The translations under genes and the position numbers were made by a program. A stretch of 64,000 bases of DNA from JARRPM01 sp963792815 (lineage in GTDB: Bacteria; Pseudomonadota; Gammaproteobacteria; Pseudomonadales; Halieaceae). Below, in pieces: positions 41,573 to 50,403 of this stretch. The notes beneath the pieces were generated by a model that saw nothing but the letters and a program-made list of their open reading frames with translations, was not told where the DNA came from and did not search any database. Location: contig CAWBXR010000011.1 of the NCBI GenBank assembly GCA_963792815.1, positions 124,001-188,000 of the forward strand, in the 5' to 3' direction. Numbering within the stretch: position 1 is the stretch's first letter; every line of letters starts with the position of its first letter.

Positions 41573-42850
41573 TTGACTGTTCAGCCCTACCCCGATTCCT
41601 ACTACGCGGCCACCCGCAACCCCGATCCCGGCTACCCCGCGCTGGCGGAGCAGATCGAGGCGGATGTGTGTATTTGCGGCGGCGGTTTCACGGGGGTGGC
41701 CACTGCGCTGAGCCTCGCCGAGCGCGGCTACTCGGTGGTCGTGCTGGAGCAGCACCGCATAGGCTGGGGCGCCTCGGGCCGTAACGGCGGCCAGGTGATA
41801 GGCGGTTTCAGCGGTGAGGAGCTTATGGCCAGGCGCCTTGGGCCCGAGGTGAGGGACCTGATCTGGGACATCGGCTGGCGCGGCAACTCGATCATCGCCG
41901 AGCGGGTGGACAAATACGCGATCGACTGTGATTTCAAGTACGGCTATATGGATGTGGCGCTCAAGCCACGCCACATGCGCGCCTTCGAGGCCTATCACGC
42001 AGAGCTGTCACGCCGCGGCTTTGCCGACGCGATTCGCATGGTGGGGCCCAACGAGATGCGCTCGGTGCTTGGCAGCGACGCCTATATCGGCGGTCTGATC
42101 AATCAGCGCAGCGGCCACCTCCACCCACTGAACCTGTGCCTTGGGGAGGCCAGGGCGGCGGCGGGCCTGGGCGTTCGCCTGTTTGAGGGCAGCGAGGTTA
42201 TGTCCATCGAGCACGGCGCACAGCCTGTGGTTAACACCGCCGGCGGCCGGGTAAAGGCCGCGGCCGTGGTGCTGGCGGGCAACGCCTACCAGCAGATAGA
42301 AACCAGGCACCTGCCCGGCCAGGTGTTTCCGGCGGGCAGTTTCATCATTGCCACCGAGCCACTGAGCGAGGCACTGGCGCGGGAGATAAACCCCCTGGAC
42401 ATGGCGTTTTGTGATCCCAACTACGTGCTGGATTATTTCCGCCTGTCGCCGGACCGGCGCCTGTTGTTCGGCGGTCGCTGCAATTACTCGGGCCGTGTGC
42501 CCGCCAGTATCCGGCGCAGCATCGAGCCGCGCATGCACAAAATTTTCCCGCAGCTGCGCAATACCCGCATCGATTACGAGTGGGGCGGCAATATCGGCAT
42601 CGTGGTCAACCGGGTGCCGGTAATCGGGCGCCTGCGGGACAATGTCTACTACTCGCTGGGGTATTCCGGCCACGGGGTCAACATGACCCATGCCGCCGGT
42701 GAGATCGTGGCGGAGGCTATCGGTGGGACCATGGAGAAACTGGACCTGTTCGAACGCGTCGGTCACTGGCGCATCCCCCTGGGCCAGGCTCTCAGTGGTC
42801 AGCTGGTGGCGCTGGGGATGTTGTACTACCGCATGCTCGACAGGTTGTAG
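41573..42850 (+). CDS. FAD-dependent amine oxidoreductase (DAO family)
   Basis: About 425 residues from TTG 41573, chosen because CGGAG lies about ten bases upstream and the family N-terminus PDSYYAATRNPDPGYPALAE starts here. The FAD loop is ADVCICGGGFTGVATALSLA (GxGxxG), followed by IGWGASGRNGGQVIGGFSGE and the C-terminal GYSGHGVNMTHAAGEIVAEA. This is the pattern of gamma-glutamylputrescine oxidase and related DAO enzymes. It oxidises an amine using FAD. Nothing nearby points to putrescine breakdown. It may be unrelated to the lipid island although it shares the orientation. Confidence 0.82.
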   Translation: MTVQPYPDSYYAATRNPDPGYPALAEQIEADVCICGGGFTGVATALSLAERGYSVVVLEQHRIGWGASGRNGGQVIGGFSGEELMARRLGPEVRDLIWDIGWRGNSIIAERVDKYAIDCDFKYGYMDVALKPRHMRAFEAYHAELSRRGFADAIRMVGPNEMRSVLGSDAYIGGLINQRSGHLHPLNLCLGEARAAAGLGVRLFEGSEVMSIEHGAQPVVNTAGGRVKAAAVVLAGNAYQQIETRHLPGQVFPAGSFIIATEPLSEALAREINPLDMAFCDPNYVLDYFRLSPDRRLLFGGRCNYSGRVPASIRRSIEPRMHKIFPQLRNTRIDYEWGGNIGIVVNRVPVIGRLRDNVYYSLGYSGHGVNMTHAAGEIVAEAIGGTMEKLDLFERVGHWRIPLGQALSGQLVALGMLYYRMLDRL

Positions 42851-42930
42851 GCTGCGCTGACATAGGATCCGGGGACTGTTCCTGCTAGACTGGCGCCCGT
42901 TCATCAGCCGCCAGCCTAGCCGACGCCATT

Positions 42931-43638
42931 ATGCTTATCGACCAGTATTACACTGCCGACAACGGCAAAATCAGCTTTACCCGCGAGCAGGGCAGTAATT
43001 TTGCCAAGCAGGTAGCGGACGACTTCAACCCCATACACGATGTCGATGCCAGGCGCTTCTGCATCCCCGGCGACCTGCTGTTTGCTATTATCCTCGCGCG
43101 CTACGGCCTCAGCCGGCACATGGAATTCGGGTTCACCGGTATGGTGGTCGATGGCGTAGAGCTGCTGCTGCCGGAGCCGGCGGAGGAGCTGTCGGTCAAT
43201 GACGCCGGCGGCAAGCAGTACCTTACCATCCGGCGTACCGGCGAGAGCACCCGGGATCCGGCGCTTATCGACAAGCTCACGCGCAGCTATGGCGAATTTT
43301 CAGGTCATACTTTCCCGCACCTGCTGGTGCCAGTGCTTGCTGAACAAAACGTGATGATCAATCCCGAGAGGCCTATGGTCATGTATGAAAGTATGAACAT
43401 CGACCTGGACAGGCTGGACGTTGAGGCGCTCGCGCTGGAAATGGACCACACGGAACTGAATATCAATGGCAAGCGCGGCGAGATCGAACTGGCGTTCAAC
43501 CTGGTAGATGACGGTAAGCTTGTCGGGCGGGGCAGGAAGCACATGATTCTCAGTGGTCTGCGTGAATACGACCAGAAGGCCATGGACGAGATCGTGGCCA
43601 GCCTCAATCAGCGCAAACTGGATTTCATGCCGCGCTGA
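42931..43638 (+). CDS. DUF3581 protein
   Basis: 235 residues beginning MLIDQYYTADNGKISFTREQ with the conserved FAKQVADDFNPIHDVDARRF and CIPGDLLFAIILARYGLS, and ending KLDFMPR. The FNPIHD segment resembles hot-dog-fold dehydratase/thioesterase proteins (N-x-IH), and I believe DUF3581 is a gammaproteobacterial family of unknown function. It starts 81 bases after the oxidoreductase gene and converges on the carbamoyltransferase gene with ten bases between. No partner can be named. Confidence 0.7.
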   Translation: MLIDQYYTADNGKISFTREQGSNFAKQVADDFNPIHDVDARRFCIPGDLLFAIILARYGLSRHMEFGFTGMVVDGVELLLPEPAEELSVNDAGGKQYLTIRRTGESTRDPALIDKLTRSYGEFSGHTFPHLLVPVLAEQNVMINPERPMVMYESMNIDLDRLDVEALALEMDHTELNINGKRGEIELAFNLVDDGKLVGRGRKHMILSGLREYDQKAMDEIVASLNQRKLDFMPR

Positions 43639-43648
43639 CCACCGGGCG

Positions 43649-45379
43649 CTATCCCTTGGTCACCAGTATGTCTTCCATCACCAGGTATTCCAGGTCCGAA
43701 CCGAAGAACATCTCCAGGGCATCGAGGGGTGAGCACACCATTGCCTCGCCCCGGCGATTGAGCGAAGTATTCAGCACCACGCCGTTGCCGGTCAGTCTTT
43801 CCATTTCCTCCATCAGCGCGTAGTAGACGTCGTTAAGCCCCGGCTCCAGCGCCTGGGCGCGGGCGGTGCCGTCCTCGTGCACTACCTCGGGCACCCTGGT
43901 TTTCCATGCATCGTTCACCTCGAAGGTAAAGGTCATGAAAGGGGCCGGGTGATCCACTGCAAACATCTGCGGCGCCACCCGGCTGAGCATGCTCGGGCAG
44001 AACGGGCGCCAGCGCTCGCGAAATTTTATCTGGGCGTTGATACGGTCCGCCACGCCGGGGCTGCTGGGGCAGCCAAGGATCGAGCGGCCGCCCAGGGCCC
44101 GCGGTCCGAATTCCATCCTGCCCTGGAACCAGGCCACCGGGTTGCCCGCCACCAGCAGGCCGGCAGTTTCCGCCGCCGCATTGTCGAGCCTGCGCCAGCG
44201 GGGTTTGCCCGGGTGCTGCTCGCAGGCGGCAATCACCTGTGCGCTGCTGTAAGCGGGGCCCAGGTAGACGTGCTCCATCTTCTGTACCGCAACGCCGCGG
44301 CGCTCCGAGGCATAGGCCGCCGCACCTATAGCCGTTCCCGAGTCCCCCGATGCCGGCTGCACGAACAATTCCTTCACCTCGTTGCGGGCGATGATCTTCT
44401 GGTTGAGCTTGACGTTGAGCGCGCCGCCACCGGCGAAGGCCAGCCTGCCGGTCTCGCTGATAATGTCTCCCAGGTAATGATCCATCATCTGCAGGGCGAG
44501 TTTCTCGAACAGGGCCTGCATGCTGGCGGCATAGTGTATATAGGGCTCGTCGGCCACATCGCCCTCGCGCATGGGTCCCAGCCAGTCGACCAGCCTGTCG
44601 CTGAAGTAGTAACCCCTGCCCCTGCGCTTGTGGCGGCGCAGGCCGATGACATTGGCGTAGCGGGTGTCGATCTGCAGTTCGCCCCCCTCGAAGCTGGCCA
44701 GGCGGGAGAAATCGAATCGTTGCGGATCACCGTAGGGCGCCATGCCCATCACCTTGTACTCGCCGTCGAGCATGTCGAAGCCAAGGAACTCGGTAATGGC
44801 GCCGTACAGTCCGCCCAGGGAGTCCGGGTCGATGAACTCCTTGATGGTGTGAATCCTGCGGTGCTCGCCGTAGCCGAAGAACGTGGTGGCGTACTCGCCC
44901 TTACCGTCGATGCCCATGATCGCGGTTTTTTCGCCGAAGCCGCTGCAGTGGTAGGCGCTGGAAGCATGCGCCAGGTGGTGTTCCACCGGGTCCAGGGCTA
45001 CCCGGGCCGGGTCGATGCCCAGTTGCTCCAGCAGGCCGATGATCCGTCCCCGGTAGCGGCGGTAGCGACGATTGCCGTTGAACAGCGCGTCGAGTGCGCG
45101 GTCCGGCGCGTACCAGTAGCGTCGGGCGTAATGCCAGCGGTGTGGCCTGGTGATGGGGATGGGGGCGAAGGGTATGGCCACCACATCGACAGCGCCCGGC
45201 CCGATGCCCGCCTGCTCCAGGCAGAACCTGGCGGACTCCAGTGGCAGTCGATTTTTGGCGTGCTTGTCGCGGACAAAGCGCTCTTCCTCCGCCGCCGCCA
45301 CCAGGGCGCCATCGATGTACAGCGCGGCGGAAGGGTCGTGGTTCAGCGCGCCGGACAGGCCCAGTACGGTCAGTGCCAC
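43649..45379 (-). CDS. NodU/CmcH-type carbamoyltransferase
   Basis: 576 residues, normal length. The N-terminal Kae1-like ATP/metal domain shows LGLSGALNHDPSAALYIDGA, EHHLAHASSAYHCSGF (the H-x3-H site) and MGIDGKGEYATTFFGYGEHR. The C-terminal YrdC-like domain has QGRMEFGPRALGGRSILGCP and FCPSML. The enzyme makes carbamoyl-AMP from carbamoyl phosphate and ATP and moves the carbamoyl group to a hydroxyl, as in Nod factor or antibiotic decoration. Start GTG 45379. Clusters with DUF3604 and a wax-ester synthase on the same strand. The acceptor is not identifiable. Confidence 0.85.
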   Translation of the reverse strand: MALTVLGLSGALNHDPSAALYIDGALVAAAEEERFVRDKHAKNRLPLESARFCLEQAGIGPGAVDVVAIPFAPIPITRPHRWHYARRYWYAPDRALDALFNGNRRYRRYRGRIIGLLEQLGIDPARVALDPVEHHLAHASSAYHCSGFGEKTAIMGIDGKGEYATTFFGYGEHRRIHTIKEFIDPDSLGGLYGAITEFLGFDMLDGEYKVMGMAPYGDPQRFDFSRLASFEGGELQIDTRYANVIGLRRHKRRGRGYYFSDRLVDWLGPMREGDVADEPYIHYAASMQALFEKLALQMMDHYLGDIISETGRLAFAGGGALNVKLNQKIIARNEVKELFVQPASGDSGTAIGAAAYASERRGVAVQKMEHVYLGPAYSSAQVIAACEQHPGKPRWRRLDNAAAETAGLLVAGNPVAWFQGRMEFGPRALGGRSILGCPSSPGVADRINAQIKFRERWRPFCPSMLSRVAPQMFAVDHPAPFMTFTFEVNDAWKTRVPEVVHEDGTARAQALEPGLNDVYYALMEEMERLTGNGVVLNTSLNRRGEAMVCSPLDALEMFFGSDLEYLVMEDILVTKG

Positions 45380-45397
45380 GGGCTCAACCCGACCGGC

Positions 45398-47278
45398 TCA
45401 GGGCACATACCAGATGGGAGAGGTATAGGCGCGTTCCTGGATGGCGGCCGGGTAGGGCTCCGGCGGCGGTATCTTCAGCGCAGCCGCATCGTAAGTCGAA
45501 TGTCGCGGTGTCGGTATCTGCAGTACGCGCACGTAGTAGAACGCGCTCTGCTCCGGGTCGAATTCCGGGTCCTCCCACACGGTGGCCAGTTGCGCCGCGC
45601 CTATGGTGTTGGCGTAGCTGGCGCCGGCCTCGTCCACGGTATTGCCAACCGGGGGCAGCGAGCCATTGGCCAGTGGCAGGCGTTCGCCGGACCAGGCCAC
45701 ATCAAATATTTTCTCCCGGCTGTTCCCTCCGGCGTCGAGCCAGCCCTTGATCACCTGGACCCGGTCCAGGTTGGCGCCCCTGGGGTCCTTCTGGGCGCTG
45801 ATCAGCAGCCTGATGCCGCCGGGGGCCGCGCTGGCGCCCGCAAGCTCGCCGCCCATGGGCACGCCGCCGGCATAGCCCAGGTTTGCCAGGTCGGGGGACT
45901 CCGCGTCCTCAGGAACAAAGTTCCAGCCGGCAAACAGTCGCAACCCGATGCGGGGCCCGGTGGTGGCGTACACTTCACGCCGCTGCATGGCATCGAAAAT
46001 ACCCTGGCGGGTATTTTCCGTGGCCCATACCGCCGCCATTCCCGCCGCCGCCATGTCCCAGCCGACCGCTTTCACGCCACCCAGGGAGTCACCGGTCTTG
46101 TTTTCGGGAATGGAGTCATAGGCCATCTTGCCCCAGAAATTCTCCTCCTCCGCACTGGACAGGCCGGTGTGGGCGTCGGTGGAACCGATCAGGCCGAACT
46201 GGAAGGGGTTGGAACCCGCTTTGCGCTTGATCTGCAGTCCCCGGCCCAGGGCGGGCCTGACAAAGTCACCCACCGCCGCGCGGTAGCCCTGCCAGTCCTG
46301 CTGGAGGTAGAACTCGAAAGGCTCAAACCCGGCGAAGGGATCTTCCGGGGACAGGCTGGGGTGGGTTTCGGAGTCGCCCTTGATCTGGGTCATTTCCACC
46401 ACCGGCTCCCAGCGCCGCCGGGTTTTTATATATTCGGCGCTCATGGGTTCGCCGCGCAGGGTGGTCTCGTCGAACATATAGCCTTTGGAGATATTGGAAT
46501 TGTGCGGGATGGCGATGAACTGGCTTCCCGTGCGAGAGGACGTGGCCTCCAGCCAGGCCCAGAGGTCTTCCGGGTACTGGCTCTGGTCCGACCCGTAGGG
46601 CATGTACTGGGCTGCCTGCTCCCCGCCATTGGGGGTGACCACCACCCGGTGCAGGTTAGCCCCCGCGGGAATCGAGCTCCACTCCCAGCCCAGCAGGGCG
46701 GTGAAGCGCCCGGGGTCGTTATTGGCCTCCGCCGCGGCGATGGTTTCGTTCCAGCTGGTGACAACGGTGGGTGAGATATCCCCCAGTGAGTCGTTCAGGG
46801 GTGTATTACCCGAGTCCAGAACCGGGTCGTCGCCCCACTGGTCCAGTCTCACGGGCAGCAGATCCCTGAAAACGACAGGGCCGTAGCCGGTCCACATGGC
46901 CAGCCGTATCGTCCATGCCGAGAACCAGCGTTTCACCGCCGGCCAGCCGGAGAGCTCGCCGAACTCCTCCCGGTGGTTGACGATGGCCCGCAGCACTCCC
47001 ATGCCCTCCGCGTGATCGGATACCACCAGGAAGTCCAGCGGTGTGTCGATGCGCACCCGGGCGCGGTGGTAGGAGTGAATCACCGGCAGACCCCGCGCCC
47101 AACGGTACGCGGTGTCCGGGTCGACGGAATCGTTCTGGTTGAGGAACGCATCGAACGAGTAGGAGGTGTGCAGGTGTGTATCGCCCCAGTACAACCGGGT
47201 CGGCTCGGCGGCGGTGGGGCCAGCGCAGAATAGCACGGACACCAGTACTGCCAGGGCGGCGCTGAATCGCTTGTTCAT
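45398..47278 (-). CDS. DUF3604 protein, intact copy
   Basis: 626 residues from ATG 47278, preceded by GGAGGA at eight bases; the longer frame starting at TTG 47308 is not used. A signal peptide (MNKRFSAALAVLVSVLFCAG) exports it. Motifs: LYWGDTHLHTSYSFDAFLNQ, VVSDHAEGMG, GANLHRVVVT, WLEATSSRTGSQFIAIPHNS, GLIGSTDAHTGLSSAEEENF and the C-terminal ERAYTSPIWYVP. These are the complete set of putative metal ligands for the PHP-like family. It shows what the frameshifted copy at 735-2634 should look like. Predicted periplasmic hydrolase. It follows the wax-ester synthase gene and precedes the carbamoyltransferase gene. Confidence 0.85.
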   Translation of the reverse strand: MNKRFSAALAVLVSVLFCAGPTAAEPTRLYWGDTHLHTSYSFDAFLNQNDSVDPDTAYRWARGLPVIHSYHRARVRIDTPLDFLVVSDHAEGMGVLRAIVNHREEFGELSGWPAVKRWFSAWTIRLAMWTGYGPVVFRDLLPVRLDQWGDDPVLDSGNTPLNDSLGDISPTVVTSWNETIAAAEANNDPGRFTALLGWEWSSIPAGANLHRVVVTPNGGEQAAQYMPYGSDQSQYPEDLWAWLEATSSRTGSQFIAIPHNSNISKGYMFDETTLRGEPMSAEYIKTRRRWEPVVEMTQIKGDSETHPSLSPEDPFAGFEPFEFYLQQDWQGYRAAVGDFVRPALGRGLQIKRKAGSNPFQFGLIGSTDAHTGLSSAEEENFWGKMAYDSIPENKTGDSLGGVKAVGWDMAAAGMAAVWATENTRQGIFDAMQRREVYATTGPRIGLRLFAGWNFVPEDAESPDLANLGYAGGVPMGGELAGASAAPGGIRLLISAQKDPRGANLDRVQVIKGWLDAGGNSREKIFDVAWSGERLPLANGSLPPVGNTVDEAGASYANTIGAAQLATVWEDPEFDPEQSAFYYVRVLQIPTPRHSTYDAAALKIPPPEPYPAAIQERAYTSPIWYVP

Positions 47279-47304
47279 GTAGCTGTCCTCCGGGCCGCAG
47301 CTGA

Positions 47305-48954
47305 TCAACCGGCTTTACGCTGGCGGGAGGCGGATTTTGGTTTAACCGCAGGTCTGGCCGCCCGGGCGGTTTTTTTGGCTGCCGGGGCGGCCCGGGTTTT
47401 TGCCCTGGGTGTCGCTGTGGCCTTTTTAACCGTTGTCTTACTGGTCCTGGTTTTGGCCTTGGCTTTTTTGGCCTTGGCTTTTTTGGCAGTGGCCTTCTTG
47501 GTCGTAGCCCTCGCCGGGACCGCTTTGCGCCTGGTTGGAGCGCTGCCCACGGTAGCGGCCAGCAGCGCGTCGAAACTTTCCTGCAGGCACTGGCGGTAGA
47601 AATCGGGATCTGGCATCAGCTCCCGGCAGGAGGTGATTGATATGCTGAACTCGCCGCAGTAGCTGCTGATGACATGGAACAAGCCCACGCTGTCCAGCAC
47701 CGGCCCGGTGCCCAGGTTGGACAACATCTTTGCGCCGGTGTTGTACAGCGGCTCCTGGGGCCCCGGTACATTGGTGATCACGCAGTTATACATGGGCTTG
47801 ATCTGGTTCATCAGGTTCCAGCGGCTGGCCAGGCGCGCGGCCTGGGCGGTGAGGGTGCTGGGAATGAACTGGGTGTAGTCGGTCATGGACTTGGCGCCGA
47901 TCGCGTTGGCCAGTTCCTTGGCCTCCAGCGCGTGCTGGTGCACCGCTGCCAGTCGCTCCGCAGGGTTTTCGATATCGTTGCGCAGGAGCACCGCCATGGC
48001 CGACACCACATTGCCCGCGGTGCCTTTGTCGGAGGGATCGCGCACATTGATAGGCGCCATGGCGACCAGGCTGGCTTCCGGCAGTTCGCCCTTGGCCTCC
48101 AGGTAGCGACGCAGGCCGCCGCCACACAGGGTGATCGCCACGTCGTTGACGGTAGCCCCGGGCACCGCATTCTTGATGGCCTTGATGTCGCTCAGGGGGA
48201 ACCTGGCGGCATCGAAAACCCGGTGGGCGGACACGGCCGCGTTGAAGCGGGTGCGGGGTACGTCCGGAATCCGGTGCAGTTCGCCCTTGCGCAGGCGGGC
48301 ATAGGCCCGGGCAAAGCCGGGTACCGTATTGCGGGCGACGGAAATCATCCGGAAGGGCTGCCTGAGATTGTTCAGCTGGGAGCGCAGCACCAGTTCCAGC
48401 GGCCCGGGCGTTCGGGTGACTTCGATCTCGTGGGGTTCGGCATTCTGGTGGGCATCGGGGCTGAGGTCGTGCAGCGCAGCGGTGATTTCCATCCCGGAGG
48501 CGCCGTCGACGGCGGCATGATGCATCTTGGTAAAGATGGCGAAACAGCCAGGCGGGTAGCCTTTGATATTGTCCAGGCCTTCGATGACATACATCTCCCA
48601 CAGGGGGCGGCCGCGGTCCAGGGGGCGGGCGTGCAGGCGCGCCACCTGGATGCACAGCTGGCGCCAGTCTCCCGGGGCGGGCAGCGCGATATGGCGGATA
48701 TGGAACTCCGGATCAAAGCTGCCGTCCGACACCCAATAGGGGTGATCAAGCCCGAGGGGCACGGTCAACAGGTGCCGGGACAGGATAGGCAGGCGCTTGA
48801 TGCGGTTGGTGGTGTTTTCAATAATTTCCTTGAAGCGCACCTTGCCTCCCGGCGCCGTGGACTGGTCGTATATGGCCAGGCTGGAGATGTGCATCGGGGC
48901 GTTGGCTGTCTCGAGATACAGGAACGAGGCGTCGAGTCCGGAAAGTTGTCGCAT
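47305..48954 (-). CDS. wax ester synthase/diacylglycerol acyltransferase with basic tail
   Basis: About 549 residues from ATG 48954 (AGGA upstream at eight bases; TTG 48972 would be an alternative). MRQLSGLDASFLYLETANAP opens the family, and FTKMHHAAVDGASGMEI contains the catalytic HHxxxDG. TNVPGPQEPLYNTGAKM and the C-terminal ISITSCRELMPDPDFYRQC fit WS/DGAT. It esterifies fatty acyl-CoA with long-chain alcohols or diacylglycerol for storage lipid. Unusual: residues about 470-549 are a lysine/alanine/arginine/proline-rich tail (repeats such as KKAKAKKAKAKTRTS), like histone H1, seen in some marine bacterial homologues perhaps for binding lipid bodies or DNA. Confidence 0.85.
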   Translation of the reverse strand: MRQLSGLDASFLYLETANAPMHISSLAIYDQSTAPGGKVRFKEIIENTTNRIKRLPILSRHLLTVPLGLDHPYWVSDGSFDPEFHIRHIALPAPGDWRQLCIQVARLHARPLDRGRPLWEMYVIEGLDNIKGYPPGCFAIFTKMHHAAVDGASGMEITAALHDLSPDAHQNAEPHEIEVTRTPGPLELVLRSQLNNLRQPFRMISVARNTVPGFARAYARLRKGELHRIPDVPRTRFNAAVSAHRVFDAARFPLSDIKAIKNAVPGATVNDVAITLCGGGLRRYLEAKGELPEASLVAMAPINVRDPSDKGTAGNVVSAMAVLLRNDIENPAERLAAVHQHALEAKELANAIGAKSMTDYTQFIPSTLTAQAARLASRWNLMNQIKPMYNCVITNVPGPQEPLYNTGAKMLSNLGTGPVLDSVGLFHVISSYCGEFSISITSCRELMPDPDFYRQCLQESFDALLAATVGSAPTRRKAVPARATTKKATAKKAKAKKAKAKTRTSKTTVKKATATPRAKTRAAPAAKKTARAARPAVKPKSASRQRKAG

Positions 48955-49110
48955 TGGCTGGAATCCTGTCAATTATTGTGCGGCCGCTGAGGATAACAGG
49001 AAATGCACCCTTATTGGGGCATGCCCAATGCCCTTAAGGCGTGGAATTTAACGCCGCCTGCAACTATGCTTTCAGATGATGTTGACGGCTCGGGAGAGCG
49101 ACAAACGGTT

Positions 49111-50058
49111 ATGGAATTCAGGGATTACTACAAGATATTGGGTGTAGACCCTGATGCCGATGACAAGGCGATAAAGGCGGCCTACCGCCGTCTGGCCCGC
49201 AAGTATCACCCCGATGTCAGCGCCGAGGAGGATGCCGAGGAGAAATTCAAGGAATTGGCCGAGGCTTACGAGGTACTCAAGGACTCGGAGAAGCGCGCCC
49301 AGTACGACATGATCCGCCAGCATGGCGGAGAGGGACCTTTCCAGCCCCCGCCGGGCTGGCAAGGCGGGGGCTTCGATTCCGCCGGCGGCGAATTCGAGGG
49401 CGGCTTCTCGGACTTTTTCGAGGAAATTTTCGGGCAGGCCCGGCACGGCTCGCGGCAGGGTCACTCGCGGGAACACTATGCCCGGCGCGGAGAGGATATC
49501 GAGCTTGCGCTGGCAATTTTCCTCGAGGATGCCTTCCGGGGCGAGTCGCGTGCAATCAGCTACGAGGTCCCGGGGTTTGACGAGCGGGGCCGCCTGGTAA
49601 GGCAGCAGCGCAATCTCAAGGTGAAGATTCCCGCAGGGATCACCGAGGGCGAACGCATTCGCCTGAAGGGGCAGGGCGCCCCGGGTATTGGCGATGCTCC
49701 CGCCGGCGACCTCTACCTGCAGATCCGCTTTGCGCCGCACCCCCTGTACCTGGTGGAAGGCGACACCCTGACCCTGACTGTGCCGCTGGCACCCTGGGAA
49801 GCGGCGCTGGGTTGCAAGCTGCAGGTGCCCACCCTGGACGGTTTGATCAACCTGACGGTACCGGCCAACAGCCAGAACGGAAAACGTATGCGCATCAAGG
49901 GCAAGGGGCTGGGCAAAGCCGGCAAGCGCGGCGACCTGTATGTCGTGCTCCGCCTGACCATGCCCGCAGCCGCGACTGAGAAAGAACAGGCACTCTGGCG
50001 GCAATTATCCGAGGAATCCAACTTTGACCCACGCGAGAACTGGGGGAAATCAGGATGA
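49111..50058 (+). CDS. cbpA: co-chaperone CbpA (DnaJ family)
   Basis: 315 residues from ATG 49111. Residues 1-70 are a J domain with HPD in ARKYHPDVSAEEDAEEKF. A glycine/phenylalanine region follows (GGGFDSAGGEFEGGFSDFFE). There is no zinc-finger domain, so it is CbpA and not DnaJ. The two C-terminal beta domains are seen in ITEGERIRLKGQGAPG and LTVPANSQNGKRMRIKGKGL. It stimulates DnaK and, in Escherichia coli, also binds DNA. Its stop overlaps the start of the modulator gene cbpM, as in the enterobacterial pair. Confidence 0.9.
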   Translation: MEFRDYYKILGVDPDADDKAIKAAYRRLARKYHPDVSAEEDAEEKFKELAEAYEVLKDSEKRAQYDMIRQHGGEGPFQPPPGWQGGGFDSAGGEFEGGFSDFFEEIFGQARHGSRQGHSREHYARRGEDIELALAIFLEDAFRGESRAISYEVPGFDERGRLVRQQRNLKVKIPAGITEGERIRLKGQGAPGIGDAPAGDLYLQIRFAPHPLYLVEGDTLTLTVPLAPWEAALGCKLQVPTLDGLINLTVPANSQNGKRMRIKGKGLGKAGKRGDLYVVLRLTMPAAATEKEQALWRQLSEESNFDPRENWGKSG

Positions 50059-50369
50059 GTGAGACCAGCTATTACCTGACCCTTACGGAGCTGACACAGA
50101 GTGTCCGGCTCAGTACCGATACTGTCATTACCATAGTCGACTGCGGCATCGTTGCGCCTAGGGGTGAACAGCCCCAGCAATGGCTGTTTGAGCCGCAGAT
50201 GGTGAAGCTGATCCAACGCGCCTGTCGCCTGCAGCGTGACCTCGAACTGGACTGGCCCGCGGTAGCCCTGGCCCTTGACCTGATTGAAGACCTGCAGCAA
50301 CTGCGGGAGGAAAACCAGCGCCTGCGGCGGCAACTTTCGATTCTGATGGACCTGGATACAGCCAGTTGA
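50055..50369 (+). CDS. cbpM: chaperone modulator CbpM
   Basis: 104 residues. TLTELTQSVRLSTDTVITIV and DLIEDLQQLREENQRLRRQL (coiled-coil end) match CbpM, which binds the J domain of CbpA and inhibits it. The ATG overlaps the cbpA stop, so the two are translationally coupled. The central helix QMVKLIQRACRLQRDLELDW is the MerR-like part. Converges on the AraC-type regulator gene. Confidence 0.85.
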   Translation: MSETSYYLTLTELTQSVRLSTDTVITIVDCGIVAPRGEQPQQWLFEPQMVKLIQRACRLQRDLELDWPAVALALDLIEDLQQLREENQRLRRQLSILMDLDTAS

Positions 50370-50403
50370 TCTCTACCCGCGCACCCTGCGCAGGTATCTC
50401 CAA

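Noticed and set aside
7166..42850. Phage, plasmid or integrative island origin for the lipid cluster
   Set aside because: No integrase, att-like repeats, tRNA gene or visible change in base composition at the borders.
43877..46774. 965-residue plus-strand frame
   Set aside because: Antisense to the carbamoyltransferase and DUF3604 genes; histidine/glycine/valine-rich composition typical of a GC-rich shadow frame.
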